From assembly GCA_023525975.1 (NCBI GenBank), contig CM042027.1, positions 10,807,001 through 10,871,000 on the forward strand: a stretch of DNA of 64,000 nt. Direction: 5' to 3'. Source of the stretch: Smallanthus sonchifolius. Its lineage: Eukaryota; Streptophyta; Magnoliopsida; Asterales; Asteraceae. Below, one piece after another: positions 11,164 to 22,840 of the stretch. Positions within the stretch are counted from its first letter, which is position 1, and each line of letters begins with the position of its first letter. A program made the translations under genes and the position numbers. The notes beneath the pieces are model-generated. The model had not been told where the DNA came from, did not search any database, and saw only the letters and a list, made by a program, of their open reading frames with translations.

Positions 11164-14100
11164 ATGGGTTCAGGTGAGATTTTGCTTCCTAATTTATTAG
11201 TTAAGGCTTCCAATTGCAGTCGGATATGACCTAACGCACGTATACCATTGGTTGTGTTTGTGTGTTTCTTCTTTAATCAATGGATTTGTTTTATCTCATT
11301 TAGATGCAGACATGGAGGACTATGGATTCGAGTACTCCGAGGAGGAACCTGAAGAGCAAGATGTTGACATTGAAAATCAATATTATAATTCTAAAGGTAC
11401 TGAATCGCCTCTTTAGGTATTTTAATTATGCACTGATTGCTAACTGTAATGTTAATTTTGGGGGAATAAGATGATTTAGTACTAAAATTGTAAACAACTA
11501 GGGTGCCTGCCATTATATGGACAATAGCTTTGATGTTAGAGTCATGAGTAGTTTTTCTGCTTTGAAGTTCATATGGACTTCAATTGTTTGGTACCTACCT
11601 GCCTGCATCAATCAAATAAATCTCCGGATAGTGGATGCGTGTTTGCTCTACTTATGTATAACTAAATACTGCAAAGTAGTTGGCCTTAGATAGCAGTGTG
11701 AGGAATGGTTTCATCCATGATCCATGTTAATGATAATGTGATTTTTTAAGGGATTCACTTCTTTATGGTTTCTATTGGAGTTTTCTGCATTATGATTTCT
11801 TTTTGGTTCATTTTAGTCTCCCTGTACTAGATTGGGATACAAGTTTTTGGTTATATTATTATATTTTAGAAATGTTTATGCCTAGGTTATAGTTGCTATT
11901 GTACAAGTTTAATGTTGATTCTTATGTCATTTATGTCTATGAAACACAATACTTTGTTGAGTGGAACTTATCAAACTAGAGATGGCTGAATTCTCACTTG
12001 ATCATATGTTGAAACTTGAAACCTTGTAGACTTATCTTAATTTTGTATAGAAATTAATGCAACGTTTAAGCAGATAGATATAACCAATTTAGAAATAGGA
12101 TTATAGTTTTGACAAAGTAGAGTAATATGAACTTTATGCTATTTGAGTAAATCGGTTACTTTAAAGTTTTGTTGATGAGTCAGATTGTAAGGTAACTCCT
12201 TCAGTCCTTTGTGAACAATGGGTAACATGCATATTAGCAAGTCATTATAAGTGTAATATCTAACATTTAAGCAAAAGAAATGTCACATTACACACACACT
12301 AAAGCAAATTCAGTGGCTGCTTTTCATCTTGTATGGTTAAGAAAATAAATGTTTTGCAAACATAAATCTATGTCCCCTGCTCATTCTATTCAACCAAGAT
12401 AATTATTTTTAGACACATCAATCTAATACAAGTCAATGATGTTCTCTTATTTCCCAATATGTCGCTCATCTTCCCCTAAAAAAATAAGCATTCATTTTGC
12501 ATTTTTTTGTTTGTGATAAACCGGTAATGTGATATCAAGAAGGGTTGTTGCTTCTGACATATGTGAGGACATATTTTGTAGATGCAATGATGTTTTGGAA
12601 TCTTTAGGTAAATGAATAGTTATGTATAAAGGAAACTGACACCACAATGGGAATGATGTGCATTAATGGTCTGTAAATGCTATATTTTTGAGGATTGGAT
12701 TAGAAACTTGATTCAAGTTCATGATGAAAGAAAAAGATTAATACGCCACTGGAACAAACACAAAGTTACCAAAACAGGTTGATGGTTTAGTGGCTTTTAT
12801 ATAAAAAAGATCATTTAACTTCCAATTTTGAGAGTCAAGCAGGAGTAAATTAAACACAAGCAGTAACTAATGAAAAGTGCAGAAATTATAAATACTAATC
12901 AAGTCCTTTAGTTAATCATGAGTGTGATTTAAGCTGTATGTAATGGTTGTAAAAATCGCTAGGCGCTAGTCGGGCGGTGAGGTAGGGCCTAGGCCTAGGC
13001 GGGATTAATCGGGGCCTAGGCGGGATTAATCGGATTGGAATTTTTATATGTAATTTTCAGTTTTTTATATATATACACACATTTTTATATGTAGTTTTTA
13101 TAAAAATGTTCATTTTTAAACCACAACAAAGGTTTTCGCCGGAATTTGGCCGGATATTTCAGGTTTTCGTCGGAATCTGGCCGCCTAGGCCCGATTTGGA
13201 CCGCCTAGCGACTTTTGGACCGACTAGGCCAAAATTAGTCATTAACGAGCCGCCTAGCGACTAATCGGCGCCTAGGCGTGATTTTTACAACACTATATGC
13301 CACATGATTAAATCATATGTTTTGACATTGAAAAAGATTACTAATGGTTCAGTTAGTGATCTAAAAAAGAAGTGATGTACTCTTGTCAACCTATCAAGAC
13401 GATACCATGAGTTATACTGTTATAGCATGTGAAGTTTGTCAAATGATACTTTGTTTCATGTTTATTTATGACATTTCACCATAGTAATCAGTGTATTATA
13501 CATGTCAATGTGTTTCATTTATATATACAAATTTATTATATTGGTGTAAATGGTATGCTCCGTCAAATATTTTCTGAACTACTTCGAGTTAATTTTTTTA
13601 GTCTATTAAGTTGGGCACAACTTGCTTATATCCAATACAAGCTTTAAATTAAAAACAACTAGCACAAAATGTTGGATCTAGAATCCGGATAGTATTTTGG
13701 TTGATTTTATCATTTGGTGTTCTAAAGCTTTCATTTTATGAAGTATAACTTCTCTAGTTTAATGTTATATGAGTCGGTTGCTTTGTATGCCATGTTTTGT
13801 TGTTGACAGGTTTGGTTGAGACTGATCCAGAGGGTGCACTCAGTGGTTTTGCTGAAGTAGTTCAAATGGAACCAGAGAAAGCAGAATGGTGAGTTTATTT
13901 GATTCAGACTGCTAGTATTTATATGGTTGCACTGGATATAATAGGTAAAAAGAAATATGTAAGCATAAAAGCAAACCATATATGGGAATTTATTTCTTTA
14001 GAAGGTAAAACGTTTCTTGATGCTTGTTAAAAACTGTTGGCAGATGTATTCATATCATAGTAAGCCGTGCAACTTGCATATTCCTCTCAGTTTGCAGTGA

Positions 14101-16722
14101 ATATATTCAGCTGAGTTATGTTGCAAAATCAATAACTGATAATAGTAAGATATAAGTGTTGAATATTGCATACCTGCAGTGGTTTTATGGTTTTAGAGTA
14201 TACTTTTCTGTAAAGAATTTCTCTATCTGTACTTCTGTAGCCTTTTGAATTTTGGTAAATAAGTAAAAGGAGATTGATTTATGACACTGTCGGCTGAAAC
14301 TTTCTTTGTACTGTTTTTCATCAGCCTGTTTTGTTTTGTTTCGTTTTTTTGCTTTATTACCTGATAAGTCTGCTTGTAGTTTCTGTATAAATATGACATT
14401 TCTTCAAATAGAATTTGTTTGCAAAGTCTGATAATTATTCATCTGTTCTTTTTAAAAGGGGATTCAAAGCACTTAAACAGACTGTAAAGCTTTATTACCG
14501 TTTAGGGAGGTACAAAGAGATGACAGAGGCTTATAGGGAAATGTTAACCTACATCAAGTCTGCAGTGACTCGAAATTATAGTGAAAAATGTATAAACAAT
14601 ATCATGGATTTTGTATCCGGGTCTGCTAGTCAGAACTTTGGTCTTCTACAAGAGTTCTATCAAACCACATTAAAAGCACTTGAAGAAGCAAAAAATGAGG
14701 TAATTGTTTTTGCTTATTTCTGAAGTGAGCTAAGTTAATCTTATATGAGTCTTATTAACATAAATTATTGTTTTGGTACTTTTTTGTAGAGATTATGGTT
14801 CAAGACAAATCTTAAGCTTTGCAAGATCTGGTTTGACATGGGTGAATATGGTAGAATGAATAAGGTATGCAGCTGGATATAAAAAACATTGTTCAATACT
14901 TAAGGTCTGTGGTTTAATCTATCATACAACACAAAATGTTTTATATAACAGATTTTGAAGGAGCTTCACAAATCTTGTCAACGGGCAGATGGTACTGATG
15001 ATCAAAAGAAAGGAACTCAATTATTGGAAGTGTATGCAATTGAGATTCAAATGTACACAGAGACAAAAAATAACAAAAAACTTAAGGTGAGATGCTTTTA
15101 ATACTAGGTTTATGTTATATTCGTTACATGTTTTATGTTTTAAATCATTATGATTATTGCGCGTAACTTGTTTTGTATGTATTATTTACAGCAACTTTAC
15201 CAAAAAGCACTTACTATAAAATCAGCAATTCCTCATCCTAGGATCATGGGTATCATACACGAGTGTGGTGGCAAAATGCACATGGCGGAACGCCAATGGG
15301 CAGAAGCAGCTACCGACTTTTTTGAAGCTTTTAAAAACTATGATGAAGCTGGGAATCAAAGAAGAATTCAGTGTCTTAAGTATGCTATAAATTATATATT
15401 TTTAAGTTCTCATTGCAGTCAAAGTTTATATCTGTTTCTGTAGATGCTATACACATAATTTGACGCATTTTTTATATGTTATACAGATACTTGGTACTGG
15501 CCAACATGCTTATGCAATCCGAGGTCAATCCATTTGATGGGCAAGAGGCAAAGCCGTATGTGCCAAACTTAATTGTTTTTCTTCCCTTGAACCATTTACA
15601 TTAATAATTTAGTATTACTCTTTCTGATTGCCAATTTGATGGTCCAGGTACAAAAATGATCCAGAAATCTTGGCAATGACAAACTTGATTGCAGCATATC
15701 AACGAAATGAAATATTGGAATTTGAGAAGATACTCAAGGTACAAATGTTAGGCATCCATAAGTTATACACAACTAATTCTCCATGTGTTCACCAAATGGG
15801 TTTAATTTATAAAAAAATGATTCGTGACAGAGTAACAGAAGAACCATCATGGATGATCCTTTTATCAGAAACTATATTGAAGATCTTCTCAAAAACATCA
15901 GAACTCAAGTGTTACTCAAGCTCATCAAACCGTACACAAGAATCAGAATCCCCTTCATATCAAAGGTAACGTTTTTTTTCTATATACATACAATCATGCT
16001 TACATAAATAAATACATCTATACTCTATAATAAATAAAGGTTTTGGTTTGACAAATTTTCCACGTCTCTCATATTAATTGCACAAATTTTTCTTAATTGT
16101 TCTTTTAATAATTTTTTGTTTCTTGTCTCTCTCTCCTATTAAATAATAATGGTCTCTATAACTCTTTTTATAAAATTTTTAAAAAAAATACAGGTTTGTT
16201 CATAAAACATTTTTGAAATTGAGCATTTTTGCATTCTTTTTATAAAACATTTTTAAAAAGTAACTATATGACATTTCTAAAATCTGTTTTAAAAACTATG
16301 TAATATGTCATAAATATGTAATATGTAAATATTTATTATTGAGTATATAAAATTGAATTTATTCATTTAACCCGTGTAATACACGAGGTTTATAATCTAG
16401 TGTACTTATAAATCGGTGTTTCTCAGGAGCTTAATGTGCCAGAGGCTGATGTGGAACAGCTGTTGGTTTCACTGATATTGGACAATCGGGTTCAAGGTCA
16501 TATCGATCAAGTTAACAGGCTGCTGGAGTGTGGGGACAGGTTAAGTCTAATCTATACCTAATAAATAACTACTTGCATATGTTATAGAGGTGATTATCAT
16601 TATTTTAAGTTTGGAATTTGGATGGTGGCAGGTCAAAGGGAATGAAGAAATACACTGCTGTGGAGAAATGGAACACACAACTTAGGTCACTTTATCAAAG
16701 TGTTAGCAACAGAGTTGGTTGA
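11164..16722 (+). CDS. CSN2: COP9 signalosome complex subunit 2
   Basis: Twelve exons: 11164-11173, 11304-11396, 13810-13888, 14459-14699, 14790-14864, 14952-15086, 15192-15379, 15487-15555, 15648-15738, 15831-15965, 16427-16539 and 16632-16722. The total is 439 codons plus stop, the length I expect for plant CSN2. The protein starts with an acidic stretch (MEDYGFEYSEEEPEEQD), then helical TPR-like repeats (YYRLGRYKEMTEAYREML, MGEYGRMNKILKELH, RIMGIIHECGGKMHM). It ends in a PCI domain (residues about 250-410: LANMLMQSEVNPFDGQEAKP, LIKPYTRIRIPFISKELNVP, VNRLLECG). CSN2 is a scaffold subunit of the signalosome that removes NEDD8 from cullins and so controls SCF ubiquitin ligases. Exon 1 has only ten bases. 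Intron 2 is about 2.4 kb and contains a hAT-like MITE. Nothing suggests inactivation. Confidence 0.95.
12943..13294. mobile_element. hAT-like MITE (CCTAGGC-rich), copy 1, in CSN2 intron 2
   Basis: The ends GTTGTAAAAATC and GATTTTTACAAC are inverted. The interior is rich in CCTAGGCCTAGGCG, CGCCTAGCG and GGGATTAATCGG. It is the same family as the copy at 53511-53936, where a clean 8-bp duplication is visible; here the flanks give no clear TSD, so the limits are approximate. Confidence 0.75.
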
Positions 16723-17701
16723 GAAGTTTAAAAATATAACTTTTGATGAGAGATTGTTATTCTACTTTTGACATTTTTTGTTTATCATGTCCAATTGGTA
16801 AAAGAAGTTGGTATCTGAACAGAACATGAAGAGGGTTGGTTAATGTGTTTAAAAAGGGGACGTTGGTTGCATTTGTGTCTTTTGTTCTTCTTGTGTTGAT
16901 TGTTTGGAACAGAACATAAACAACAGGCAATAATATTCATAACAGTAGAAGCCATTTAATATAAAACTAATTTTAAATTAAAAAAAGTGTCATAAAACCT
17001 ATTTTAAGATGATTATATATATGTATAATTATCACATTTTTTTGGTCTCTTATGAGTTAGTAGGATGGTTAAAGAATCTGAATCTGATGGAAATACCTGA
17101 AACATCAGGCCAAAATTGTAGTCAAGCCGTCGACGGGTGATAGTTACGGTAGTGGTAGGATAACTGAGGCTCTGTTCACTTTTTCAAGGTGAGATGAAGA
17201 GCGTGATATGTGTCGATGAAACAAACTAAGCCTTTCGTCGACTCTGTTCACTTTTTCGATGTGCAATTTGTTTAGGCACATTCTAGAGAGACTAATTATC
17301 ATAAAACTTGAAAAAAACCCGATAAAATACAATGTATTATTGGTGTTGTATAAATAGTTATTCTTGAAGCAGATTTCAGCCGTTATGGATTTAGGGCTAG
17401 ACGCTTTAACGAGAAGGAGAAGACAACCACATCTTGAATCATCGATTGAGTTGTGTGACTCCTCTCAGATCTGCAATCAATAAAAATTACCTAAAAATCC
17501 TAACAAAAATAAAAATTAGTTAAAATAAATATAGTGTATTTTGAAACTGAGTCAACTAACCCCTGAATAAAACAAGAGCCGGTCAAAAGAGTCCAACTAA
17601 CTAACCCTATTGGTGTTGGGTGGGGTCAAAAGCAAGCCATAATAAGACCCCCCACCCCACCCCACCCCACGCCACCCCACTCCACCGCACCAACATTCAT
17701 C
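16723..17701. other. Intergenic region between CSN2 and the LRR gene
   Basis: Contains the CSN2 3' UTR and AT-rich spacer. A short CCCCA/CCCAC tandem tract sits at about 17648-17693. No gene is seen. Confidence 0.4.
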
Positions 17702-17722
17702 GTTGACTCCAGACATATAAAT
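17702..17722 (+). promoter_or_regulatory. W-box and TATA box of the LRR gene
   Basis: TTGACT (W-box core, a WRKY target) at 17703-17708 is followed by TATAAAT at 17716-17722, about 50 bases before the start codon. The closeness of the two is notable for a gene class linked to defence. Promoter use is inferred. Confidence 0.45.
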
Positions 17723-17770
17723 CAACGCACCCAAACAAACCCTTTTCCCCCAATTCAGTTCTAACTTAGG

Positions 17771-19872
17771 ATGGGTTGGGGTATTAGCTTAGGCGCTGTG
17801 CTCGTCGTATTATCTGCCGTTACATCGACGGTGATCGGAAATTCCGAAGGAGACGCGCTTTACGCCCTTCGCCGGAGCTTGAACGATCCCGATAACGTCC
17901 TTCAGAGCTGGGATCCCAATCTTGTCAATCCCTGCACCTGGTTTCATATCACCTGTGATCAAGACAACCACGTTACTCGCCTGTAAGCCCTCCCAATCTT
18001 ACTAATCAAACTGAGATTAATCTATTAACACATAAAGAAAACTCATATGATTAGAGGTTGTGAGATAGTTTGTTTAAATTTTGACATGTATAAAATTGTT
18101 TGGTTTCTGATCTATTAGCTGCAAAAATTGATCTTCAGAGCAATGGTTTTAACAGTTTTTCAGTATAATTGATGTATGAATTATAGCTTTTATCTCTTAG
18201 CTTTACAATTCAATAAACATCAAATTGATTGAATATTTTGAGCAACAGTTATGCTCAAATTACCAAGACATGTGTGGAAAAATACCTTTATGTCATTGAT
18301 CCTCATAGAAGTATATGTAAAATTTACTGAATTTAAATCGTTTGAAGAAAGTATCGAACATCATGTATGAAAGTGAAAGATATATTGTGAAGTTTTGCAA
18401 ACATATATGGAGTAGAGGGAGATAACTTTTGAATAATTTTGGTCTTATTTTACCTTTTACCATTGTCTTAAATATGTAAAATTTACTGAATTTAAATCGT
18501 TTGAAGAAAGTATCGAACATCATGTATGAAAGTGAAAGATATATTGTGAAGTTTTGCAAACATGTATGGAGTAGAGGGAGATAACTTTTGAATAATTTTG
18601 GTCTTATTTTACTTTTTACCATTTTTTTTCCGCTTATTTGGTGGTGCAGAGAGACGTGACAAGAAAAGATTAGCTAGATTATCGTTAATTTCTTTTGTAA
18701 TCAAACAGTTTTAAGTGAAGGAAACATCATAATAGAAAAATTAAAACATTTTCTTGAAAAATTTTGCCTCCATGCTAGACATTCTTGATTCAATGGCTGC
18801 TTGTGTTAAAGAATCCAAGGGATGAAATCTGCTGATCAAGCATAGTTGAGAGAAGTATCTTACTCAATTCTCAAATTTAACATGTTCATAATAATCAACA
18901 ATTTCCACTTTGACCTCAAAACCCAAAGAACATAGTGGTTAATAGATCTTTATTAACTTAATCTGGCAAACAGTCATAATTATGCCAAGAATTATGAAGC
19001 TTAATTCATTATTGTTATTATTATTCTCTTAAAGGGATCTTGGAAACTCAAAGCTGTCTGGACATCTTGTACCTGAACTAGGAAGACTCGAGCACCTACA
19101 ATATCTGTAAGTTATTTTTAGTTTGTACATTCTGTAAATGGTTCGGTCAAAAGGCCATGTCCATCGGTCCATCCAATCATTAGCTCTTTTAGTCTTAATC
19201 AACCACAATTAACAGCCATGAACTATGATGCATTTTAATTAAATCAGGGAGCTTTACAAAAATGCCATTCAAGGTCCAATTCCTGCAGAGATCGGTAACT
19301 TGAAGAACCTCATAAGTTTGGATCTCTACAACAACAATATTATTGGAAATATTCCATCTACACTCGGGAAATTGAAGTCTATAGTGTTCTTGTGAGTTTG
19401 ATTATTTACAACAGTATCGACAATTTTACTGTCAGATAAACTTATTAATTTCTCATTTTCAAATCACAATCGGCAGGCGTCTTAATGATAATCATCTAAC
19501 TGGAAGAATCCCAAGAGAACTCGTTGGCATTTCAAGCTTGAAAGTGTTGTATGTGCTCATTCTTCTATCAAATTTGTATTTTACAATATGTAATTCAACA
19601 ATGTTATAAAAATGGTTTGCATGTTTTGTGCAGAGATGTATCAAACAATGACCTCTGTGGCACGATTCCGACCACTGGCCCGTTTGAACGTATCCCTTTG
19701 AGCAAGTAAGATCGACAATAATTCTGTTTTTTTTTTTAATATTTGATAATTTACTTTGGTTGTGTTTTTAACTTGTTGAATGGTGATTGTGTTTTGCAGC
19801 TTTGAAAACAATCCTCGTTTGGAAGGGCCTGAGTTGATGGGGCTAGCAAGTTATGATACAAACTGCTCGTAA
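17771..19872 (+). CDS. LRR1: Small secreted leucine-rich-repeat protein (LRR1 type, SERK-ectodomain-like)
   Basis: Six exons: 17771-17982, 19035-19106, 19248-19391, 19477-19548, 19634-19705 and 19800-19872. The total is 214 codons plus stop, the size of plant LRR1-type proteins. A signal peptide (about 1-23) leads to the LRRNT_2 cap (EGDALYALRRSLNDP, then NPCTWFHITCD), five 24-residue LRRs (such as GPIPAEIGNLKNL and GRIPRELVGISSL) and a C-terminal cap ending NCS. Repeats fall on exons of exactly 72 or 144 bases in the same phase, the classic one-repeat-per-exon layout. There is no membrane segment or kinase domain, so this is not a full SERK receptor. Pepper and rice relatives are reported to act in defence at the plasma membrane or apoplast; that role is inferred here. 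Confidence 0.93.
18313..18630. repeat. Two-copy 159-bp tandem duplication in LRR intron 1
   Basis: The block starting ATATGTAAAATTTACTGAA at 18313 is repeated head-to-tail at 18472 with only a few differences. It explains a 109-codon minus-strand open frame with an internally duplicated peptide, which is not a gene. Confidence 0.9.
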
Positions 19873-20680
19873 AAGTGTTGTTTCTAGTTGCCTTGTATGT
19901 CAAGTTTGCTGCTTTTATAAACCCGTTTAAGTTGTGAAAACATATAACATAGATAATGATATCATCTGTAATATCATTATGTTGCTTTGGGTGTATGGTG
20001 TCTTGAAAAATATCATGTTCTTCTTAGGTAACATTGGTATGTCTCGAAATTTAAAATGGTAATTCATGAATATTATGCATTTATTTTTAAAGATAAAAAA
20101 GAAAATTAAACAATAAAGGTAAACCATTATGTTTCAAGTTTTAAACCATATGTTAAACATGATTTTTTCAAATCATATAAATCTTAGCCAGGTTAAACCA
20201 ACCGATTTTAAACTGCTTCGTGTCGATTTCAACTATTTATATATACCTTTTGATCTATATTCAGTTATTCACCGTCTCGTTAACAAGAAAAGAATATTGC
20301 ACAAAACCGTAACGGGTCAAATGAATCCATCTTGTATATAATGAACATCTATGAGGTTAGAAAAGAAAAAAATGAAGAAAAAAACTCTGAAAAAATAATT
20401 AACTGAAACCATTAAGAACCATATAGGTATGGTTTAGCTCATCAGCCTTAACAATAATACATATAACACCTTCCAGGTTGAACAGAAGGTTATGGCACCA
20501 AGTGCTCATATCTTAAAACTCAGCACCTTTCAAACAATATCAAGATGGTTAAAGATGAGGTGTATAAGTTAATGCACACAAATGCAGGTAGACACATATC
20601 AACAAAACAAGAAAAAAGGGCAAATAAATTGTCCAAAATTATACATTTCCATTAACCACACACCTGAATTTCACTGCTAA
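19873..20680. other. Convergent intergenic region (LRR and GRAS 3' ends)
   Basis: Holds the 3' UTRs of two genes pointing at each other, and AT-rich spacer. Short open frames here have no family resemblance. Confidence 0.45.
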
Positions 20681-22840
20681 TTAACCAGGTTTCCAACAAG
20701 AAATGGCATATATAATTCTTCCTTTCCATCCCTGCAAAAGCCAATCGTTGTCTTCATCTATCAAGAAATCTTTATGATATAAGCTCACTTTCTCTGCAGC
20801 CCGTTTGAAAATAAACCGCGAGAATGGAACTGGAACTAACCCGACCCTCAAATTACGAGCATGCCATTGCTTATAAGTTTCGGGCCTTTCAGTCCTTTCC
20901 CATCCCTCACAGGCTATCACATTCAAAGCTTCTCTTCCAAATACCTCTGTTTCAAGCAGCATCCTTTCAGGTCGGTCACGGGCCACATTCGTTTCAAGCA
21001 TATCAAATAAAGCTGAGAAATGAAAAAGGGCCTCACGAAAACGGGTCAAGAAAAACGGGGCATTGTAAGATCCGTTTAGAACTCCATGGATAAATATATC
21101 AGGATTAATCTTCTTAATCAGGTTTAGAACAATGCTTCTAGCACTATCCACCACCACTGTTTCATCAAGCAAGTTTTTTGCGCGATACAAACAATTAACC
21201 ACTAAAAACTCACCTTCATCAAGCATCAAATCCTCAACTGTAACATTTTCCCATCTTTTAGCGATTGAATTATATTCAAACGGAACTTTAAATTGGTCAG
21301 CGTACGCCTCTAACCGCCGACCCGTTTCGTCAATTCTTTGGGCTGGTTTAAACCCGGGTTGAGGAAACTCAATTCCAGTAATCCTGACCCGTGGTGGCCC
21401 ACCTTTTCTTGATGAAATACGTTGAATGAAAGTGGGCCATTGAAACCCATATAAAATACCAAAATCGATGATGTGTACCCTCATTGCATTCTCAGCTTTA
21501 TCCATAATTGTCCTGTTGGAACCAAAATTTGAAATCTTTCTAAAAGGGGATGATGCCATGTACAAATGGTAAGCTTTGATGTAGTCAGCAGCACATGTTT
21601 TCTTGCTCACTAACGCTTTATGGATTTGACTACCAGTGCCAGCTAAGCGGGCCTCGAGCCCATTAGCAAAACTGTAAGCTAACCTCTGAGTTCCATCACC
21701 AAAAGGAGACGAATGTTGCCTAATTTTTTTTAATAGTTCATTTGCTTTCTTTCTATCATCAGCTGCAACAGATTGTGCACAAGTAATTAAAAGGGTTCTT
21801 AAATCTATAACCTCTTTTTTCCTGTTTTGTTTCCTACCACGCGTTCTGCTTTTACCTTTACCTTTCCCTTTACGATTTGAACTTGTATCTTCTACATCTG
21901 TTAATGAACCTTTAACCTTCTCTTCACGTAACGTGTCACGAAATGAGTCTAGAGCAACCTTGCCTTCTCCCAGACTAGACAGAAAAATTAAGTCAAATTC
22001 TTTTGACCTCAAAGTCACATCTGGAAAAACCGCAGCCTGCTTAACGTTTCTTTCTTGTTTTTCTAACTCGGTTATATCCTCCCCGTAATCTTTTCTTATC
22101 TTTGACCCTGTTAACAAGCGTTGACTTTCTTCTCCTTTCTGATTTTGACCCACATTGGCAGAATTCAACAACTGGTTGACACTGGGAAGAAACTTGTTTG
22201 CTTCTTCAAACCCCTTTCTAAACTGCCACATCATTTGGTTCTCACTACAAAGATCATACGTATCAGCAGTGCTTGCAGGCAAATCCAACCCCTCATTGTT
22301 TGATGATCCAAACGACGCGTTAGACACATTCTGAGCTCCAACATTCTGCACAGCATAAAGACTGTTTCCAGAGTGGTCAACAGAAGTCAACCCACTGTCC
22401 AACGAAGGTGGTGGCGGCGGCCATGGCGGTGGGGACGGCGGGTACTTCTTTCCAAGAACTTCATAAAAAGGTCTTTCTGCAGCTTGAAGATCTAAAGATT
22501 CTTGAAGCATGCAAGATTTATCCTCCATGTCTTCTTCCATAAGCACCTGAGTAATAAATCCCAAAATTGCATCTGAAAGATCACAATCTTCATGAAGCTC
22601 ATCTTCAAGATTTGCACTCACATCAACCACAGGAGGATTATTCAATGGTGGAAACTGTAAACCTCTAAAGTTTTGACTGTACCTACTACCTTCATTGACT
22701 AGATCATAAGTCAAAAAAGTTTTTTCATACATTTGACCATTGTTCAGAATCTTATTATCAGGCATACTTCCATTCCCAAATTGAATCCCATTTTCATCTC
22801 CATCACCAGAACTATAAATTCTACCAAATCTCGGATCCAT
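20681..22840 (-). CDS. GRAS transcription regulator, LISCL/SCL14-like
   Basis: A single coding exon of 719 codons. The N-terminal half (1-343) is acidic and disordered. It carries MDPRFG at the start, the LISCL-type block SDAILGFITQVLMEEDMEDK (89-108), a proline run (134-145), MWQFRKGFEEANKFLP (204-219) and a basic patch rich in K, R and G (323-342) that may be a nuclear signal. The GRAS domain follows from about 344: LHRI (IDLRTLLITCAQSVAADD), VHIID (HIIDFGILYGFQWP, 456-469), PFYRE-type (FLTRFREALFHFSALFDMLE) and SAW (ERTERPETYKQWHARN to GRIIYAISCWKPG). LISCL proteins are nuclear coactivators; SCL14 works with TGA factors on detoxification genes. A 5'-UTR intron is likely (a good donor, AAG/GTACAT, at about 23007 on the minus strand) but its acceptor was not fixed. 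The domain set is complete. Confidence 0.95.
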   Translation of the reverse strand: MDPRFGRIYSSGDGDENGIQFGNGSMPDNKILNNGQMYEKTFLTYDLVNEGSRYSQNFRGLQFPPLNNPPVVDVSANLEDELHEDCDLSDAILGFITQVLMEEDMEDKSCMLQESLDLQAAERPFYEVLGKKYPPSPPPWPPPPPSLDSGLTSVDHSGNSLYAVQNVGAQNVSNASFGSSNNEGLDLPASTADTYDLCSENQMMWQFRKGFEEANKFLPSVNQLLNSANVGQNQKGEESQRLLTGSKIRKDYGEDITELEKQERNVKQAAVFPDVTLRSKEFDLIFLSSLGEGKVALDSFRDTLREEKVKGSLTDVEDTSSNRKGKGKGKSRTRGRKQNRKKEVIDLRTLLITCAQSVAADDRKKANELLKKIRQHSSPFGDGTQRLAYSFANGLEARLAGTGSQIHKALVSKKTCAADYIKAYHLYMASSPFRKISNFGSNRTIMDKAENAMRVHIIDFGILYGFQWPTFIQRISSRKGGPPRVRITGIEFPQPGFKPAQRIDETGRRLEAYADQFKVPFEYNSIAKRWENVTVEDLMLDEGEFLVVNCLYRAKNLLDETVVVDSARSIVLNLIKKINPDIFIHGVLNGSYNAPFFLTRFREALFHFSALFDMLETNVARDRPERMLLETEVFGREALNVIACEGWERTERPETYKQWHARNLRVGLVPVPFSRFIFKRAAEKVSLYHKDFLIDEDNDWLLQGWKGRIIYAISCWKPG

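Noticed and set aside
17771..19872. SERK receptor kinase
   Set aside because: The exon pattern and LRRs resemble SERK, but the frame ends after the C-terminal cap with no proline-rich, membrane or kinase region.
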